The translations under genes were made by a program, and so were the position numbers. The notes below the pieces were generated by a model that saw nothing but the letters and a program-made list of their open reading frames with translations, made no database searches and had not been told where the DNA came from. From JAHOYW01 sp963664605 (GTDB taxonomy: Bacteria > Verrucomicrobiota > Lentisphaeria > Victivallales > Victivallaceae), in the NCBI GenBank assembly GCA_963664605.1, contig OY761536.1, positions 3,100,001 to 3,164,000 of the forward strand: 64,000 nucleotides of DNA, written 5' to 3'. Below are positions 1-8,766 of the stretch, in pieces (position 1 is the stretch's first letter; every line of letters starts with the position of its first letter).

Positions 1-1
1 T

Positions 2-658
2 ACAAATTGTAGTCAACTGAAAATGCAGGCCCAGGACGGCAAGTTCTATAAAACTGATTGCGCGACTACCGAAGCGCTGTTCCGACTGATTCAGTCGATT
101 CCATCTCCTAAGGCGGAGCCGTTTAAATTGTGGATGGCGCAGGTTGCCGCTGAACGCCTCGATCAGCTTCAAGACCCCGAATTGTCAATTCAACAGGCAA
201 TGCATGATTATAAGCAACTGGGATATTCTGAAAACTGGATCAATCAGCGTCTTAAAAGTATCGAAATCCGTAAAGAGCTGACCGATGAATGGAAAAAGCA
301 CGGTCTTAAAGAAGGTATGCATTTTGCGACTCTGACTGATGTCATCTACCAGGCATGGTCAGATAAAACAGCTAGAGAATACAAAAAATTCAAAGGCTTG
401 AAGAAGGAAAACCTCCGTGACAACATGACCAATAAGGAATTGGTGCTGAATATGCTGGCAGAGTTATCAACTAAAGAAATTTCCGAAGCCGATAATCCTG
501 AAAACTTTCCAGAGCATATTGATGTTGCCAAGCGCGGCGGCAATGTAGCCAGGGAAGCAAGGCTAAAGCTTGAGGAGGAAACTGGCAAAAAAGTAGTTTC
601 TCCGCTCAATGCCAGAAATCTTCATACCCTTGATATTGAAAAAAAGAAAATTAAATAA
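2..658 (+). CDS. BRO/DinD-like phage antirepressor-type protein, 5' end missing
   Basis: C-terminal part of a BRO-N/DinD-like protein, a family found in prophages, plasmids and as the E. coli DinD SOS protein; its molecular role is poorly defined. The stretch EALFRLIQSIPSPKAEPFKL followed by the AAERLDQLQDPE and GYSENWINQRL segments, then the FKGLKKENLRDNMTNKEL block and a basic C-terminus, is the typical order of the family's middle and C-terminal parts. An ATG lies at 23, but the frame is open back to the first complete codon at position 2 and the residues before it (SQLKMQAQDGKFYKT) also fit the family, so the gene starts outside the window. Whole proteins are roughly 270-300 residues; about 218 are visible. 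It converges on the small gene at 667-936 and sits next to relaxase genes, consistent with a mobile element. Confidence 0.85.
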   Translation, partial: TNCSQLKMQAQDGKFYKTDCATTEALFRLIQSIPSPKAEPFKLWMAQVAAERLDQLQDPELSIQQAMHDYKQLGYSENWINQRLKSIEIRKELTDEWKKHGLKEGMHFATLTDVIYQAWSDKTAREYKKFKGLKKENLRDNMTNKELVLNMLAELSTKEISEADNPENFPEHIDVAKRGGNVAREARLKLEEETGKKVVSPLNARNLHTLDIEKKKIK

Positions 659-666
659 CCCGGCCT

Positions 667-936
667 TTATTCCGGGGGGATTATTTTGCAGTTCAGCTTG
701 CGACCATCAAGCATGCGCAGATTTTCCATCTGCAGCGCTTCAAAAAGCTCCGCTAGAGATTCCGAAGAGGTAATTTTAACATGTCCAAATTCACATTGGA
801 ACGTAATCGACAGGTAATCCACTCCAGCACGGATATTGCTGAGCGTTTCCCATGCAAGCAATAAATTTTCTGTTTCCAGTTTTAATTCGAATTTTGGCAG
901 ATGCCCTTTGATACAGTAAAATGTTTTGTTTTCCAT
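667..936 (-). CDS. Small hypothetical protein downstream of the relaxase
   Basis: An 89-residue protein that I do not recognise. It has no signal peptide or membrane segment; it looks like a small soluble alpha/beta domain with one Cys near each end (FYCIKG, LNCKII). The start is supported by a strong ribosome binding site (AAGGAAAGG) about seven bases upstream of the ATG. It begins 21 bases after the relaxase stop codon on the same strand, so the two are probably co-transcribed, and it may be an accessory gene of the mobile element. No function can be assigned from sequence. Confidence 0.7.
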   Translation of the reverse strand: MENKTFYCIKGHLPKFELKLETENLLLAWETLSNIRAGVDYLSITFQCEFGHVKITSSESLAELFEALQMENLRMLDGRKLNCKIIPPE

Positions 937-957
937 AATATACCTTTCCTTTTGAAA

Positions 958-3900
958 TTATAAATCCATGCCGCGACTGGGCGTTTTCTTTTTGGCCTGG
1001 GCGGCCCGCAGTTCAGCGTCTTTACGTAAGCGTTCCTCGGCGGCTTTGCGTTCGGCTTCCAGACGGACTGCTTCAGCGGCTTCACGTTCAGCTTGTTCAC
1101 GGGCGGCGGTTTCTCGTGCAAGTTTTTCCTGTTCGGCACGTTCCTCGGCAGCTTTACGTTCCGCCTCTTTATGTTCTTGAGCACGTATTTTAAATTCTTT
1201 CATTTTCTGCAACGCCTCCTCATATGGGGACATTTGCGGTTTTTCTTGAGCCTTCATTCTCTCAAGAGATTCAAGACCGCGATGCTGTTTTCCTGTGAAA
1301 GGAACGGGCGTATCCGAAACAGGTTTTGAAACACTTGATTCTCTCGGTTTGGGATTCGGAATCGGATATACAATATCTTCCTTAACAGGCTTCTTTTTAA
1401 CTGGGGTTGAATTCCGTTTTTCCATTTCCGCTATTTTCTTCATGGCTTCCTGATAGGGACTAAGTTCGGGAGCCGACGCCTCTCTGAAACGGGCAAGCCG
1501 TTCCTCCTGACGACCTTGTTCCTCAATAACTTCCAATGCGTTCTGATGTTCGATTTCCAGTCGCGTTTCTTCTGTTACAATTCCAAAACCGTATTTGCGG
1601 TTCCGGGCGCGGCGGGCGGAAATCTTCCGTTTGACATTAACTAAATTGCCAGCTAAACGTTTGATCTTTTTCATAAGTTTGCGGGCGCGTTCCGCAATGC
1701 TTTTATAAGTCATGTCCGGCAAAGTTTTCGCTTTTCGTGAACGTGCGTCTTTTGACAGGGGCAAGAGATTGTCCGATGCGATATGTCCTTCTTCAGCAAG
1801 GTCGTGCACGCTTAAACGGTCGCCATCACGGAAACTCAGTTGCTGTTTTAAAAATTCTTTTTCCGGGCAATGCAGCGCTACGCATTTGCGCCCCCGGCTC
1901 AAGGCCACGTAAAAGGCTTTGCGGTCCAATGCCTGCGCCGCAACGACTACCGTTTCAGCGGTGCGTCCCTGGGCTTTATGCGAAGTCGTAACCCAGCCGT
2001 ATTTGAATGTTGCGTAATCCAGCGGCAAGTCGATCAGCTCGCGCGCTTTGCCGTCTGTGTGTAACAGCATAACTTTTCCTGGTGTATCCGTAATTCGTGC
2101 GATATTGCCATTGTAAATTTTGCGGTCGCGCAGATTTACATTGAACTGTATCAGGTCGCCTTTGCAAAGCTCAATCTCACGCAACTCTCCAGCTTCGATA
2201 AAATCGGATGCCGCTTTTGCGTAGATACATTTTCCATTGTCAAGATAAAGCATTCCGTATTCATTGCGTTCAACCGTCGCCGTTTCTCCGGCTTTACCAA
2301 TATCCTTCATGTTGCGGATGAACGCGACCACAGTTCCGGGAGCATAATTCGTCGAATCCTTCAGCCATGATTTCGGTTTGCTCCACGAGCGGAAGATTTC
2401 CGTTGTTTTACCCTCTGAAGCGACAGAGCCTGACGTTTTGAGTTTATCCCGGACAGCTTCGGTCAGTTTATCGCCTTCCTCGTGAGTTGGCGCCACCAGT
2501 AACGAACGCTCGATAAATTCTCCGTTTTCGGTATATTCCATGTAACTTTCCGCCGCTTCCTCAAGGTATTTTGTTTTGCCCTCACGGATGAATCCGTTCC
2601 GGTCAAAACGTTCAAATGCCGCTTCAAACTTGCCAAGCGCGCACTCTGAAATACCGCGCCGGTATTCCTCGTTCTGCTGACGGTAGATGTCGCTTAATGA
2701 AAATCTTTCTATCTTGGAATGATCTTCCAACAGGCGGAAGAAATCGCCCGATTCCACCGCTGTATGCTGTCGTGCGTCCCCCACAAAGAGAACCCGGTAA
2801 TTATTCGCACGCGCTGTTTTAATCATCTCCACACCTTCGCGCAATGAATTTAAGCCTGATTCGTCAATAATCACATAGCTTCCGGCAGGAGGCTTTTTCG
2901 AGCTCAGGAGAAAAGCTGCCACTGTTTTTGACTGCTCAAAGCCTTCCTGTTTCAATACGTCCGCCGCTGAATTTGTCGGAGCAATCACATAAATGCTTTC
3001 AAGTCCGCCTGATTGCAGTCCCCGGCACAGTTCCTGAAGCGTTGAAGTTTTACCAGCCCCGGCTACGCCGCGAAACAAATTGAAACGATCCTTTGAATTT
3101 AAAATACCGTGGATCAATTCAGCCTGTTTTGCTCTTGTTCCTTCTCCCGGGAAAGCCTCAAAGTCAGGTGCAATCTCTTTAAAAACATCTTTCTGTTCCT
3201 CTACCGCTTCTACTGCGTAAATCTCCTTTTCGATTACATCCTCCGGTGATACCCAGGGATTGATTTTTAAACCACCGAGATTACGTAATTTCGGCATACG
3301 AGCTGCCACCTTTTTCAAGGTCTCCAGATTCACCATGCCCAGATTTTGATTTAATGCTTCTGCCAGCACTTTATCCAATTTTACCACACTTTCACGCTCA
3401 TAGACCAGCGACAAAGCCTGACGCAGTGATTCTTCCGCAATCACAGAGCTATGAAAAATGATCCAGTTGTTCCGACGCGCCATCCGCAACACTTTTTCCA
3501 AAGCCGCCTGCTGTTCTTCGTTCAACTGCCCCATCTGGTATTCCCGCACTTTTTCTTTAGTTGAACTCTTCATTTTCACGCTCCGAGTTGACACTGAAAG
3601 ATAATTATTCTCCGTCAGCGTCGGCTTCCGACCGTGCTCCTCAATGAATTTAGCTTCCTCCTTCTCAATATGATGTCGCCGTTTTGAAAATATCTCCATG
3701 ACCTCTTCCGGTACGCCTTCAATATCCTTCCAGACAATATTACCTTTTTCATCCCGATGATCCCTTAATTTGTAGCCAAGTGTCCGGCATTCCTGCGCCA
3801 GACGATTGTGATAAACCTTACCCGCAAAACGAATTGCTCGACACATTTCCAAACTCTCCAGCGCCTTGTATTTCCCTTCCGCATCCTTTGTTACATTCAC

Positions 3901-4404
3901 CACCACATTATGCGTATGTAACTGTGGATCAAGCGCCCGACTAGCGTCATGAGTAAAACTCGCATACACAATTTTACCAGTTATATCAAGATTATTCGTC
4001 CGCACATTATCACCCTTGCGAACCCTCACCGCCGCCAATTCTTCCAATTCCGTCATCGCCTCCGCAACCGCAGTTTTATGCGCCTCTATCAATCGCTTGT
4101 CCCATAAAGACATTACAGATACAGATTTCGGAGCAGCACACTGAAAATCAAAAAAACGCACCCCAGTCATTACAGTTCTCTGAGTAAGTTTTTTATTCCT
4201 TAGCGGATCTATATTACGCTGAAACAAACTGAATGTTTCTGTATCAACTTCTTTGTTCATCAAAAGAAATTCATAGGCCATTTTCCCTTTCCAGGTTCCA
4301 ACTACTTTTTCATTCTCTGAATAATAATCATTCGCCGCCAAATGATTAGCATAGAAAGCTTTTCCAGCTCCGTTGACCGCTTTAATTTTCGTCATATTAA
4401 ACAC
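958..4404 (-). CDS. MobF-family (TrwC-type) conjugative relaxase-helicase
   Basis: Nicks DNA at an origin of transfer and unwinds it during conjugation. The N-terminal relaxase domain (about 1-300) has candidate catalytic tyrosines at Y18 and Y27/Y28 and the metal-binding three-histidine motif H152 ... DPQLHTH with H163 and H165, as in TrwC. A UvrD/RecD2-like helicase follows, with Walker A GVAGAGKT (446-453), Walker B IIDES (512-516) and a C-terminal helicase motif TSHKAQGRTAETVVV. The last 200-odd residues are charged, Ala/Glu/Arg-rich coiled coil. At 1148 residues it is a full-length MobF protein with no visible frameshift. The start used is GTG at 4404, preceded by AAGG at good spacing; ATG at 4395 is an alternative. 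No coupling protein or type IV secretion genes are visible, so the element is either mobilisable only or continues to the left. Confidence 0.93.
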   Translation of the reverse strand: MFNMTKIKAVNGAGKAFYANHLAANDYYSENEKVVGTWKGKMAYEFLLMNKEVDTETFSLFQRNIDPLRNKKLTQRTVMTGVRFFDFQCAAPKSVSVMSLWDKRLIEAHKTAVAEAMTELEELAAVRVRKGDNVRTNNLDITGKIVYASFTHDASRALDPQLHTHNVVVNVTKDAEGKYKALESLEMCRAIRFAGKVYHNRLAQECRTLGYKLRDHRDEKGNIVWKDIEGVPEEVMEIFSKRRHHIEKEEAKFIEEHGRKPTLTENNYLSVSTRSVKMKSSTKEKVREYQMGQLNEEQQAALEKVLRMARRNNWIIFHSSVIAEESLRQALSLVYERESVVKLDKVLAEALNQNLGMVNLETLKKVAARMPKLRNLGGLKINPWVSPEDVIEKEIYAVEAVEEQKDVFKEIAPDFEAFPGEGTRAKQAELIHGILNSKDRFNLFRGVAGAGKTSTLQELCRGLQSGGLESIYVIAPTNSAADVLKQEGFEQSKTVAAFLLSSKKPPAGSYVIIDESGLNSLREGVEMIKTARANNYRVLFVGDARQHTAVESGDFFRLLEDHSKIERFSLSDIYRQQNEEYRRGISECALGKFEAAFERFDRNGFIREGKTKYLEEAAESYMEYTENGEFIERSLLVAPTHEEGDKLTEAVRDKLKTSGSVASEGKTTEIFRSWSKPKSWLKDSTNYAPGTVVAFIRNMKDIGKAGETATVERNEYGMLYLDNGKCIYAKAASDFIEAGELREIELCKGDLIQFNVNLRDRKIYNGNIARITDTPGKVMLLHTDGKARELIDLPLDYATFKYGWVTTSHKAQGRTAETVVVAAQALDRKAFYVALSRGRKCVALHCPEKEFLKQQLSFRDGDRLSVHDLAEEGHIASDNLLPLSKDARSRKAKTLPDMTYKSIAERARKLMKKIKRLAGNLVNVKRKISARRARNRKYGFGIVTEETRLEIEHQNALEVIEEQGRQEERLARFREASAPELSPYQEAMKKIAEMEKRNSTPVKKKPVKEDIVYPIPNPKPRESSVSKPVSDTPVPFTGKQHRGLESLERMKAQEKPQMSPYEEALQKMKEFKIRAQEHKEAERKAAEERAEQEKLARETAAREQAEREAAEAVRLEAERKAAEERLRKDAELRAAQAKKKTPSRGMDL

Positions 4405-4578
4405 TTTTCTGCACCTTTAAAAAGAACTAAAATTTGTATTTCAAAATCAATTTAAAGAGCCCAAAAAACATTTACAACAGAAAAAAAATCGCAAAGTAGC
4501 CAGACAACATTATCACAACACTTTTGACAATTAGTAAAACGCAATACCCCTTACGCCGTCAGGCTTTTCCAGGGAGTA

Positions 4579-4690
4579 GCAAAAAGCGGTAAATTGCGGT
4601 AAAAGTTTTGCTTCTTTTGGCCGCTTTTTGCGTGGCGGATGTTTTTAATGGGGGCAAGCGGTAAAATGCTGCAAAATGAGGCAAAAAGCG
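4579..4690. repeat. Iteron / inverted-repeat patch, candidate oriT
   Basis: In the gap between the divergent relaxase and HTH genes, GCGGTAAA occurs three times (4586, 4596, 4658). GCAAAAAGCGG at 4579-4589 has a perfect inverted partner, CCGCTTTTTGC at 4621-4631, and a further direct copy GCAAAAAGCG lies at 4681-4690. A TAACGTTACGTTA motif follows shortly after. MobF relaxases usually act on an oriT next to their own gene, and such sites combine an inverted repeat with accessory-protein iterons. Seen: the repeats. Inferred: the oriT role; a promoter/operator or a replication origin are alternatives. No match to a known nic site was recognised. Confidence 0.5.
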
Positions 4691-4792
4691 ACAAATAAAG
4701 CCGTCCACTAACGTTACGTTACCGCCTTGAGGTTTGCCTTGTCAAAAGTGAAGTTTTATCGTATCTGTGAACCAAAACCAAAGGAGTTTTTC

Positions 4793-5074
4793 ATGTCATC
4801 AACACCACCATATCAAAGCAAACTGATCCCGCATCAAAAGGAAATTTTCCACATGTGGTACAATGAATGCGCCACACTCAAAACAATCCAGGCATACCTC
4901 AACAAAAATTCCGTGAGCATTTCATTATCAGCGCTCTCCCGCTTTATAAAACGCCGCCAGCTCCGAAACGACCCGCATGCCGCTCCCAAAACAAAACCCA
5001 AACAATCAGCACATAACAACTGGAATCAAGCATTAACAGAACTCGAAAAATTAATGCGCAAAAATCTAGCATGA
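4793..5074 (+). CDS. Small HTH protein divergent from the relaxase
   Basis: A 93-residue basic protein. The middle (HMWYNECATLKTIQAYLNKN, then SISLSALSRFIKRR) reads as a helix-turn-helix in which a 'how-to-step-through' helix is followed by a recognition helix. Similar small DNA-binding proteins often accompany MobF relaxases and bind near oriT or repress the relaxase. The start at 4793 is chosen because AAAGGAG sits directly upstream with ideal spacing; the longer frame from 4727 would overlap the repeat patch region and lacks a ribosome binding site. The C-terminus (about 60-93) is Lys/Asn-rich and probably flexible. The accessory/repressor role is inferred from position and fold guess only. 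Confidence 0.7.
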   Translation: MSSTPPYQSKLIPHQKEIFHMWYNECATLKTIQAYLNKNSVSISLSALSRFIKRRQLRNDPHAAPKTKPKQSAHNNWNQALTELEKLMRKNLA

Positions 5075-5275
5075 CAAGATTTTCATATTTGAATGCATCC
5101 TGATTTACCTGTTCCGAAGTTAGCCTGTCCATATCCCCCCGTTACAACCGCAAAATAACGAAAGCGCATTGCTCCAGTGGAATTTTACGCCGTGATTTTT
5201 CATGATGAAGAAAAATTATTCGAGGCGAGAAAAATTTATTTTTGATTTTTTATCTCTGTTTTTTGTGCATATGTA

Positions 5276-5304
5276 TTGACAACTCTTTGAATACAATATA
5301 CATT
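5276..5304 (+). promoter_or_regulatory. Candidate sigma-70 promoter for the first carbohydrate locus
   Basis: TTGACA at 5276-5281, a 17-base spacer and TACATT at 5299-5304 (TATACA two bases earlier is an alternative). It lies about 47 bases upstream of the aldolase-like gene, in an AT-rich 275-base gap (5075-5350) that otherwise shows nothing. Confidence 0.5.
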
Positions 5305-5350
5305 CTTAAAAAATCAATTATAAAAAAATAAAATACAATATAAACACAAT

Positions 5351-6130
5351 ATGTCAAAACAAATAGGACAATTATACAAAGAATTTTATAAACAGGCTTT
5401 CATTCCTATAATGGTTAATGATGGTTTGGATGCTAAGCTGCAGATAAGGGCTTGTGTACAAGCTGGATTTAAAGTTATAGAATATACTCAGCGCCGTGAG
5501 GATTTGCATGAAATACTTCCATGGATACAGGAAAACTATCCGGATATGTATATATTGATCGGCAGCACTATGGATAATGATGACATTGTAAAATCTCAAA
5601 AAAGACATTTTCCACAACTCTTGAGTCTCAAAGAATTAAGCATGCTGAATGTCGATGGATTTATATCCATGCTGAAATATTCAAGTTCCACCATAAAAGA
5701 GTATCGTGGTACGCACTTAATGATTCCCTGCGCTTCGACATCAAATGAAGCTTACGATTTTATCTCGGACGGGGCTCATTTTGTCAAAGTCACCGGACCT
5801 GACCTCTCACTTGTTAAACGTATTAATTCTGCTCCTTTATTTAATTTTTGTCCTTTATTTGTTACCGGAGGAATGGATTTGGAACGGATTCCACTTGCAG
5901 TTGAAGCAGGGGCTGTAGTTATAGCATCTGGTTTTGATCTGCTGCTCAAAAATCAGGATAATATTACTGTTGATTCTATTTGTGAGATATTAAAGAAATA
6001 CCAGAAAGTAGTAGTTGACGCCAGAACTAAATTTTATCCTGAAATGATGAATGCATTGCACAATGGAACAACAGAAGAATGGCTTAAGCTAGTTCCGAAT
6101 TGTATTCCAAACGAGGTAAATAATGAATAA
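5351..6130 (+). CDS. KDPG/KHG aldolase-like (beta/alpha)8 protein
   Basis: Resembles the class I 2-keto-3-deoxy-6-phosphogluconate/4-hydroxy-2-oxoglutarate aldolases, which cleave keto-deoxy sugar acids to pyruvate and an aldehyde by a Schiff-base lysine. Supporting order: AGFKVIEYTQRR (the 'iEvT.Rt' strand), the IGSTMDND turn, MIPCASTSNEA (in place of PG..TP.E), the candidate Schiff-base lysine in HFVKVTG, and LFVTGGMDLERIPLAVEAGA near the C-terminus (phosphate loop TGG). At 259 residues it is longer than the roughly 210-residue enzymes, with extra residues at both ends. It overlaps the next gene, a 2-hydroxyacid dehydrogenase, by eight bases. The motifs are degenerate, so the exact substrate is open. 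No clear ribosome binding site is seen. Confidence 0.72.
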   Translation: MSKQIGQLYKEFYKQAFIPIMVNDGLDAKLQIRACVQAGFKVIEYTQRREDLHEILPWIQENYPDMYILIGSTMDNDDIVKSQKRHFPQLLSLKELSMLNVDGFISMLKYSSSTIKEYRGTHLMIPCASTSNEAYDFISDGAHFVKVTGPDLSLVKRINSAPLFNFCPLFVTGGMDLERIPLAVEAGAVVIASGFDLLLKNQDNITVDSICEILKKYQKVVVDARTKFYPEMMNALHNGTTEEWLKLVPNCIPNEVNNE

Positions 6131-7094
6131 GAAATGGAAAGTTTTAAATGCATATAATGAAGCACATTTACTTGCTCCAGTGAGTTGTCTTGATGATGTA
6201 GCGCAAGTTGATTCTATTAGTTTGGATGCAAAAAAACTGTCCCAAATACTCCCCTTTTATGACGCGTATATTTCGACTTTGAAAGTAAAATTGAGCAAAA
6301 AACTTTTGGATAATTGTCCGAATTTGAAAGTCATAGCAACTCCTTCGACAGGGACGGATCATCTGCCGATGTCATATTTGAAACAAAAAGGGATAAAAGT
6401 TATTACGTTGAGGCAACATCCTGAAGTAATCAAGAAAATTACTTCTACAGCTGAACTGACCTGGGCTCTTTTGTTATCTTTTATACGCCGTATTCCTAAC
6501 AGTTCTGAATCTGTAAAAGCAGGAGAGTGGCGTAGAGACTATTTTATCGGACATCAGCTTTCAGGCAAGACTCTCGGCATTTTAGGATACGGGCGTCTTG
6601 GACGCATAGTTGCCAACTACGGACTGGCTTTCGGCATGAAAGTAATTGTCTGCGATTTGAAGAAACCGGTCAAACTTAAAGCCGGAATCATTTCTGTTGA
6701 CCTGGATAAACTTTTGAAAAAATCAGATGTAATTTCTCTTCATATTCATTTGGATGAACATAATATAGGTTTTATAGGTGCTGAAGAAATAGATAAGATG
6801 AAAAAAGATGCAGTCATCATCAATACCAGCCGTGGAGCGATAATTGACGAAGCCACATTACTTGAAAGACTTAAATCCAGACGACTTGGAGGAGCAGCAG
6901 TAGATGTGATTGATGGCGAATGGGGTGATATAAACAAACATCCCATGGTGGAATACGCGCGCAGGCATGATAATCTGCTTATAACTCCTCATATAGGCGG
7001 GGTTTCCTATGAAGCACAGCAGCTTGCTATAAAACATACAGCTTTACAATTAAGAAAAACAATAATGGAAGCATCTTTAGAATATGCTTTTTAA
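6123..7094 (+). CDS. D-isomer-specific 2-hydroxyacid dehydrogenase
   Basis: NAD(P)-dependent oxidoreductase interconverting a 2-hydroxy acid and a 2-keto acid. The Rossmann motif is GYGRLG (155-160), ending at an Asp (IVCD) that favours NAD. The family signature INTSRGAIIDEATLLERL and the catalytic-His motif ITPHIGG near residue 292 are intact. Length (323) is normal. A GAGG ribosome binding site precedes the ATG, which lies inside the end of the aldolase-like gene, so translation is probably coupled. Together the pair could handle a keto-deoxy sugar acid or its pyruvate-type product; that pathway is inferred. Confidence 0.88.
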   Translation: MNKKWKVLNAYNEAHLLAPVSCLDDVAQVDSISLDAKKLSQILPFYDAYISTLKVKLSKKLLDNCPNLKVIATPSTGTDHLPMSYLKQKGIKVITLRQHPEVIKKITSTAELTWALLLSFIRRIPNSSESVKAGEWRRDYFIGHQLSGKTLGILGYGRLGRIVANYGLAFGMKVIVCDLKKPVKLKAGIISVDLDKLLKKSDVISLHIHLDEHNIGFIGAEEIDKMKKDAVIINTSRGAIIDEATLLERLKSRRLGGAAVDVIDGEWGDINKHPMVEYARRHDNLLITPHIGGVSYEAQQLAIKHTALQLRKTIMEASLEYAF

Positions 7095-7115
7095 AAATAA
7101 TATGTGGAAATAATA

Positions 7116-8102
7116 ATGCTCAAATACCAAAAAGCAAAACAGGAAGTTTTAGAAAAGGTTTATAAGCTTAAGGCTGGTCAGGCACTTCCCCCGGTCAGGA
7201 CATTGATAAAAGAGTTAGGCTACAGCCAGGTAACTTTGAAAAGAGCTTTTGATGAACTGGAAGCTGAAGGAGTCCTGAAACGCGAGGTCGGCGCTGGTAT
7301 ATTTGTAGCCGAATCAGATGCTAACGACAGTTGTGTCGGCGTACTTATGCCTTATCTGATTCCCAAGATGTACAGTCAATTGCTTGCTGGAATACAGGAT
7401 GAATTGAATAAAAATGAGCTTGATTTACTGTTGCTGCCGATTGAACATAATGATTATGATATACTTTATGAAAAAATAAAAAACAACAGGCTGCTTAACC
7501 TGATTATCAACTCCTCGTCTGTTGATTTGTCAAATACAGATTTTATAGATTTTACCCACAAGCTTTCTGAAAACGGTATAAATATAGTTATTATAGACAT
7601 ACCGGTTCCCGGTTTGCAGGCAGATTATATCGGGCTTGAAAACACATCGGCTTTTGCTCAGCTTACAGAAAAAATATTAGAACAGGGGGCAAAAAAAATT
7701 ACTGTCGTAGGCAAATTTGACAGCAAGGTATATTTTTCACGTCTCAAAGGAATCCGTGATATTGTTAACGGAAGCAATACAAAGTTGCGTCAAATAGATA
7801 TCAGTGATAGTTCAATACAGGAAACAGCTTTAGAAATCGCTGAGATTAAGCCGGATGCGCTTATATTATGTGATCCTGGAAGTAGTATTGATATTGTGTA
7901 TGAATTAAGGATTATTTTAGGACCTGAAATAGATAAAATAAAAATAGGAGGAATTGTCGAACAAAATGAACGTTTACCGTTGAAAAATGCTGTAACTCTT
8001 GAAAAACAGAGTATTGAAATGGGTAAGGAAGCGGTAAAGATGTTACTCTGCAAAAATAGCAAAGCGAAAGTTAAGATGCTTCCCATAAAAACAATCAACT
8101 AA
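7116..8102 (+). CDS. GntR-type regulator with LacI-like sugar-binding domain
   Basis: Transcription factor. An N-terminal winged helix of the GntR type (about 1-65; GQALPPVRTLIKELGYSQVT then LKREVGAGIFV) is fused to a periplasmic-binding-protein-like effector domain (CVGVLMPYLIPKMYSQLLAG to the C-terminus) as in LacI/GalR regulators, an arrangement like AraR. It is expected to bind a sugar and control the surrounding operon. The frame is open to a GTG at 7104, but the ATG at 7116 with GTGGA upstream is the better start and gives 328 residues. It sits between the dehydrogenase and the pseudopilin, all on one strand with short gaps. The operator was not identified. Confidence 0.85.
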   Translation: MLKYQKAKQEVLEKVYKLKAGQALPPVRTLIKELGYSQVTLKRAFDELEAEGVLKREVGAGIFVAESDANDSCVGVLMPYLIPKMYSQLLAGIQDELNKNELDLLLLPIEHNDYDILYEKIKNNRLLNLIINSSSVDLSNTDFIDFTHKLSENGINIVIIDIPVPGLQADYIGLENTSAFAQLTEKILEQGAKKITVVGKFDSKVYFSRLKGIRDIVNGSNTKLRQIDISDSSIQETALEIAEIKPDALILCDPGSSIDIVYELRIILGPEIDKIKIGGIVEQNERLPLKNAVTLEKQSIEMGKEAVKMLLCKNSKAKVKMLPIKTIN

Positions 8103-8118
8103 CAAAAAGGAAGGAAAG

Positions 8119-8754
8119 ATGAAAAAGAAAAGTTTTACACTCATTGAACTCCTCGTCGTGATCGCTATCATAGCAATCCTCGCCGCAATGTTATTGCCGG
8201 CTCTCAGCAAAGCCAGAGAGAAAGCACACGCTATAGCATGCACTAATAAAACCAAACAAATTTCAACTGCCTTAATGCTGTATACTCAGGATTATGATGA
8301 TTTTCTTCTCCCTGAAAGACAGGCTAACCCGTCAGGCGGCTACATATATTGGTTTACAGGAAATCCGGGGGAAGGATATTTTGCTAATACTTATCTGGGG
8401 ATGCCGGGTTCCATTGCTCCAAAAGGAATTATGTCTGCAGGCAACCTGCTGGATTGTCCATCAAACCACAATCCGCCGGAGATAGCTGGTTCTTATAAAC
8501 TTGGATATGGAATAAATTACGAAATGAACCGTAACGCCAAGCTGAAAAAGATCACACAGGTAAAAAAACCGAGTGTACATCCGTCTTTTTCCGATGCAAA
8601 AGATTATATGTTTAAAGCTTATGGCGACCATGTCTGGAACGACTATGTTTATACTGTTCATAACGGCAGAGCTAACATGACATTTCTGGATGGTCATGCC
8701 GAGCCGCGCAAACTAGGTGAGCTCAATATAAACATTATATATATAAACCCTTAA
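8119..8754 (+). CDS. Pseudopilin-like protein, H-X9-DG type
   Basis: Type II-secretion/type IV-pilin-like protein, exported and anchored by its N-terminal helix. The prepilin peptidase site and helix are SFTLIELLVVIAIIAILA with the conserved Glu at +5; cleavage is expected before the Phe. The globular part ends with HNGRANMTFLDG, which is exactly H-X9-DG, the tail motif of the large Planctomycetes/Lentisphaerae pseudopilin family (often DUF1559-like). AAGGAAGGAAAG precedes the ATG. It follows the regulator by 16 bases and precedes glycan-active genes, so it may act in substrate capture or secretion at the cell surface, although its function is not established. Confidence 0.9.
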   Translation: MKKKSFTLIELLVVIAIIAILAAMLLPALSKAREKAHAIACTNKTKQISTALMLYTQDYDDFLLPERQANPSGGYIYWFTGNPGEGYFANTYLGMPGSIAPKGIMSAGNLLDCPSNHNPPEIAGSYKLGYGINYEMNRNAKLKKITQVKKPSVHPSFSDAKDYMFKAYGDHVWNDYVYTVHNGRANMTFLDGHAEPRKLGELNINIIYINP

Positions 8755-8766
8755 TAGTTGGTAGAG

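Noticed and set aside
882..1184. 100-codon minus-strand frame inside the relaxase gene end
   Set aside because: Shadow of the Glu/Ala/Arg-rich coiled-coil coding region in another frame.
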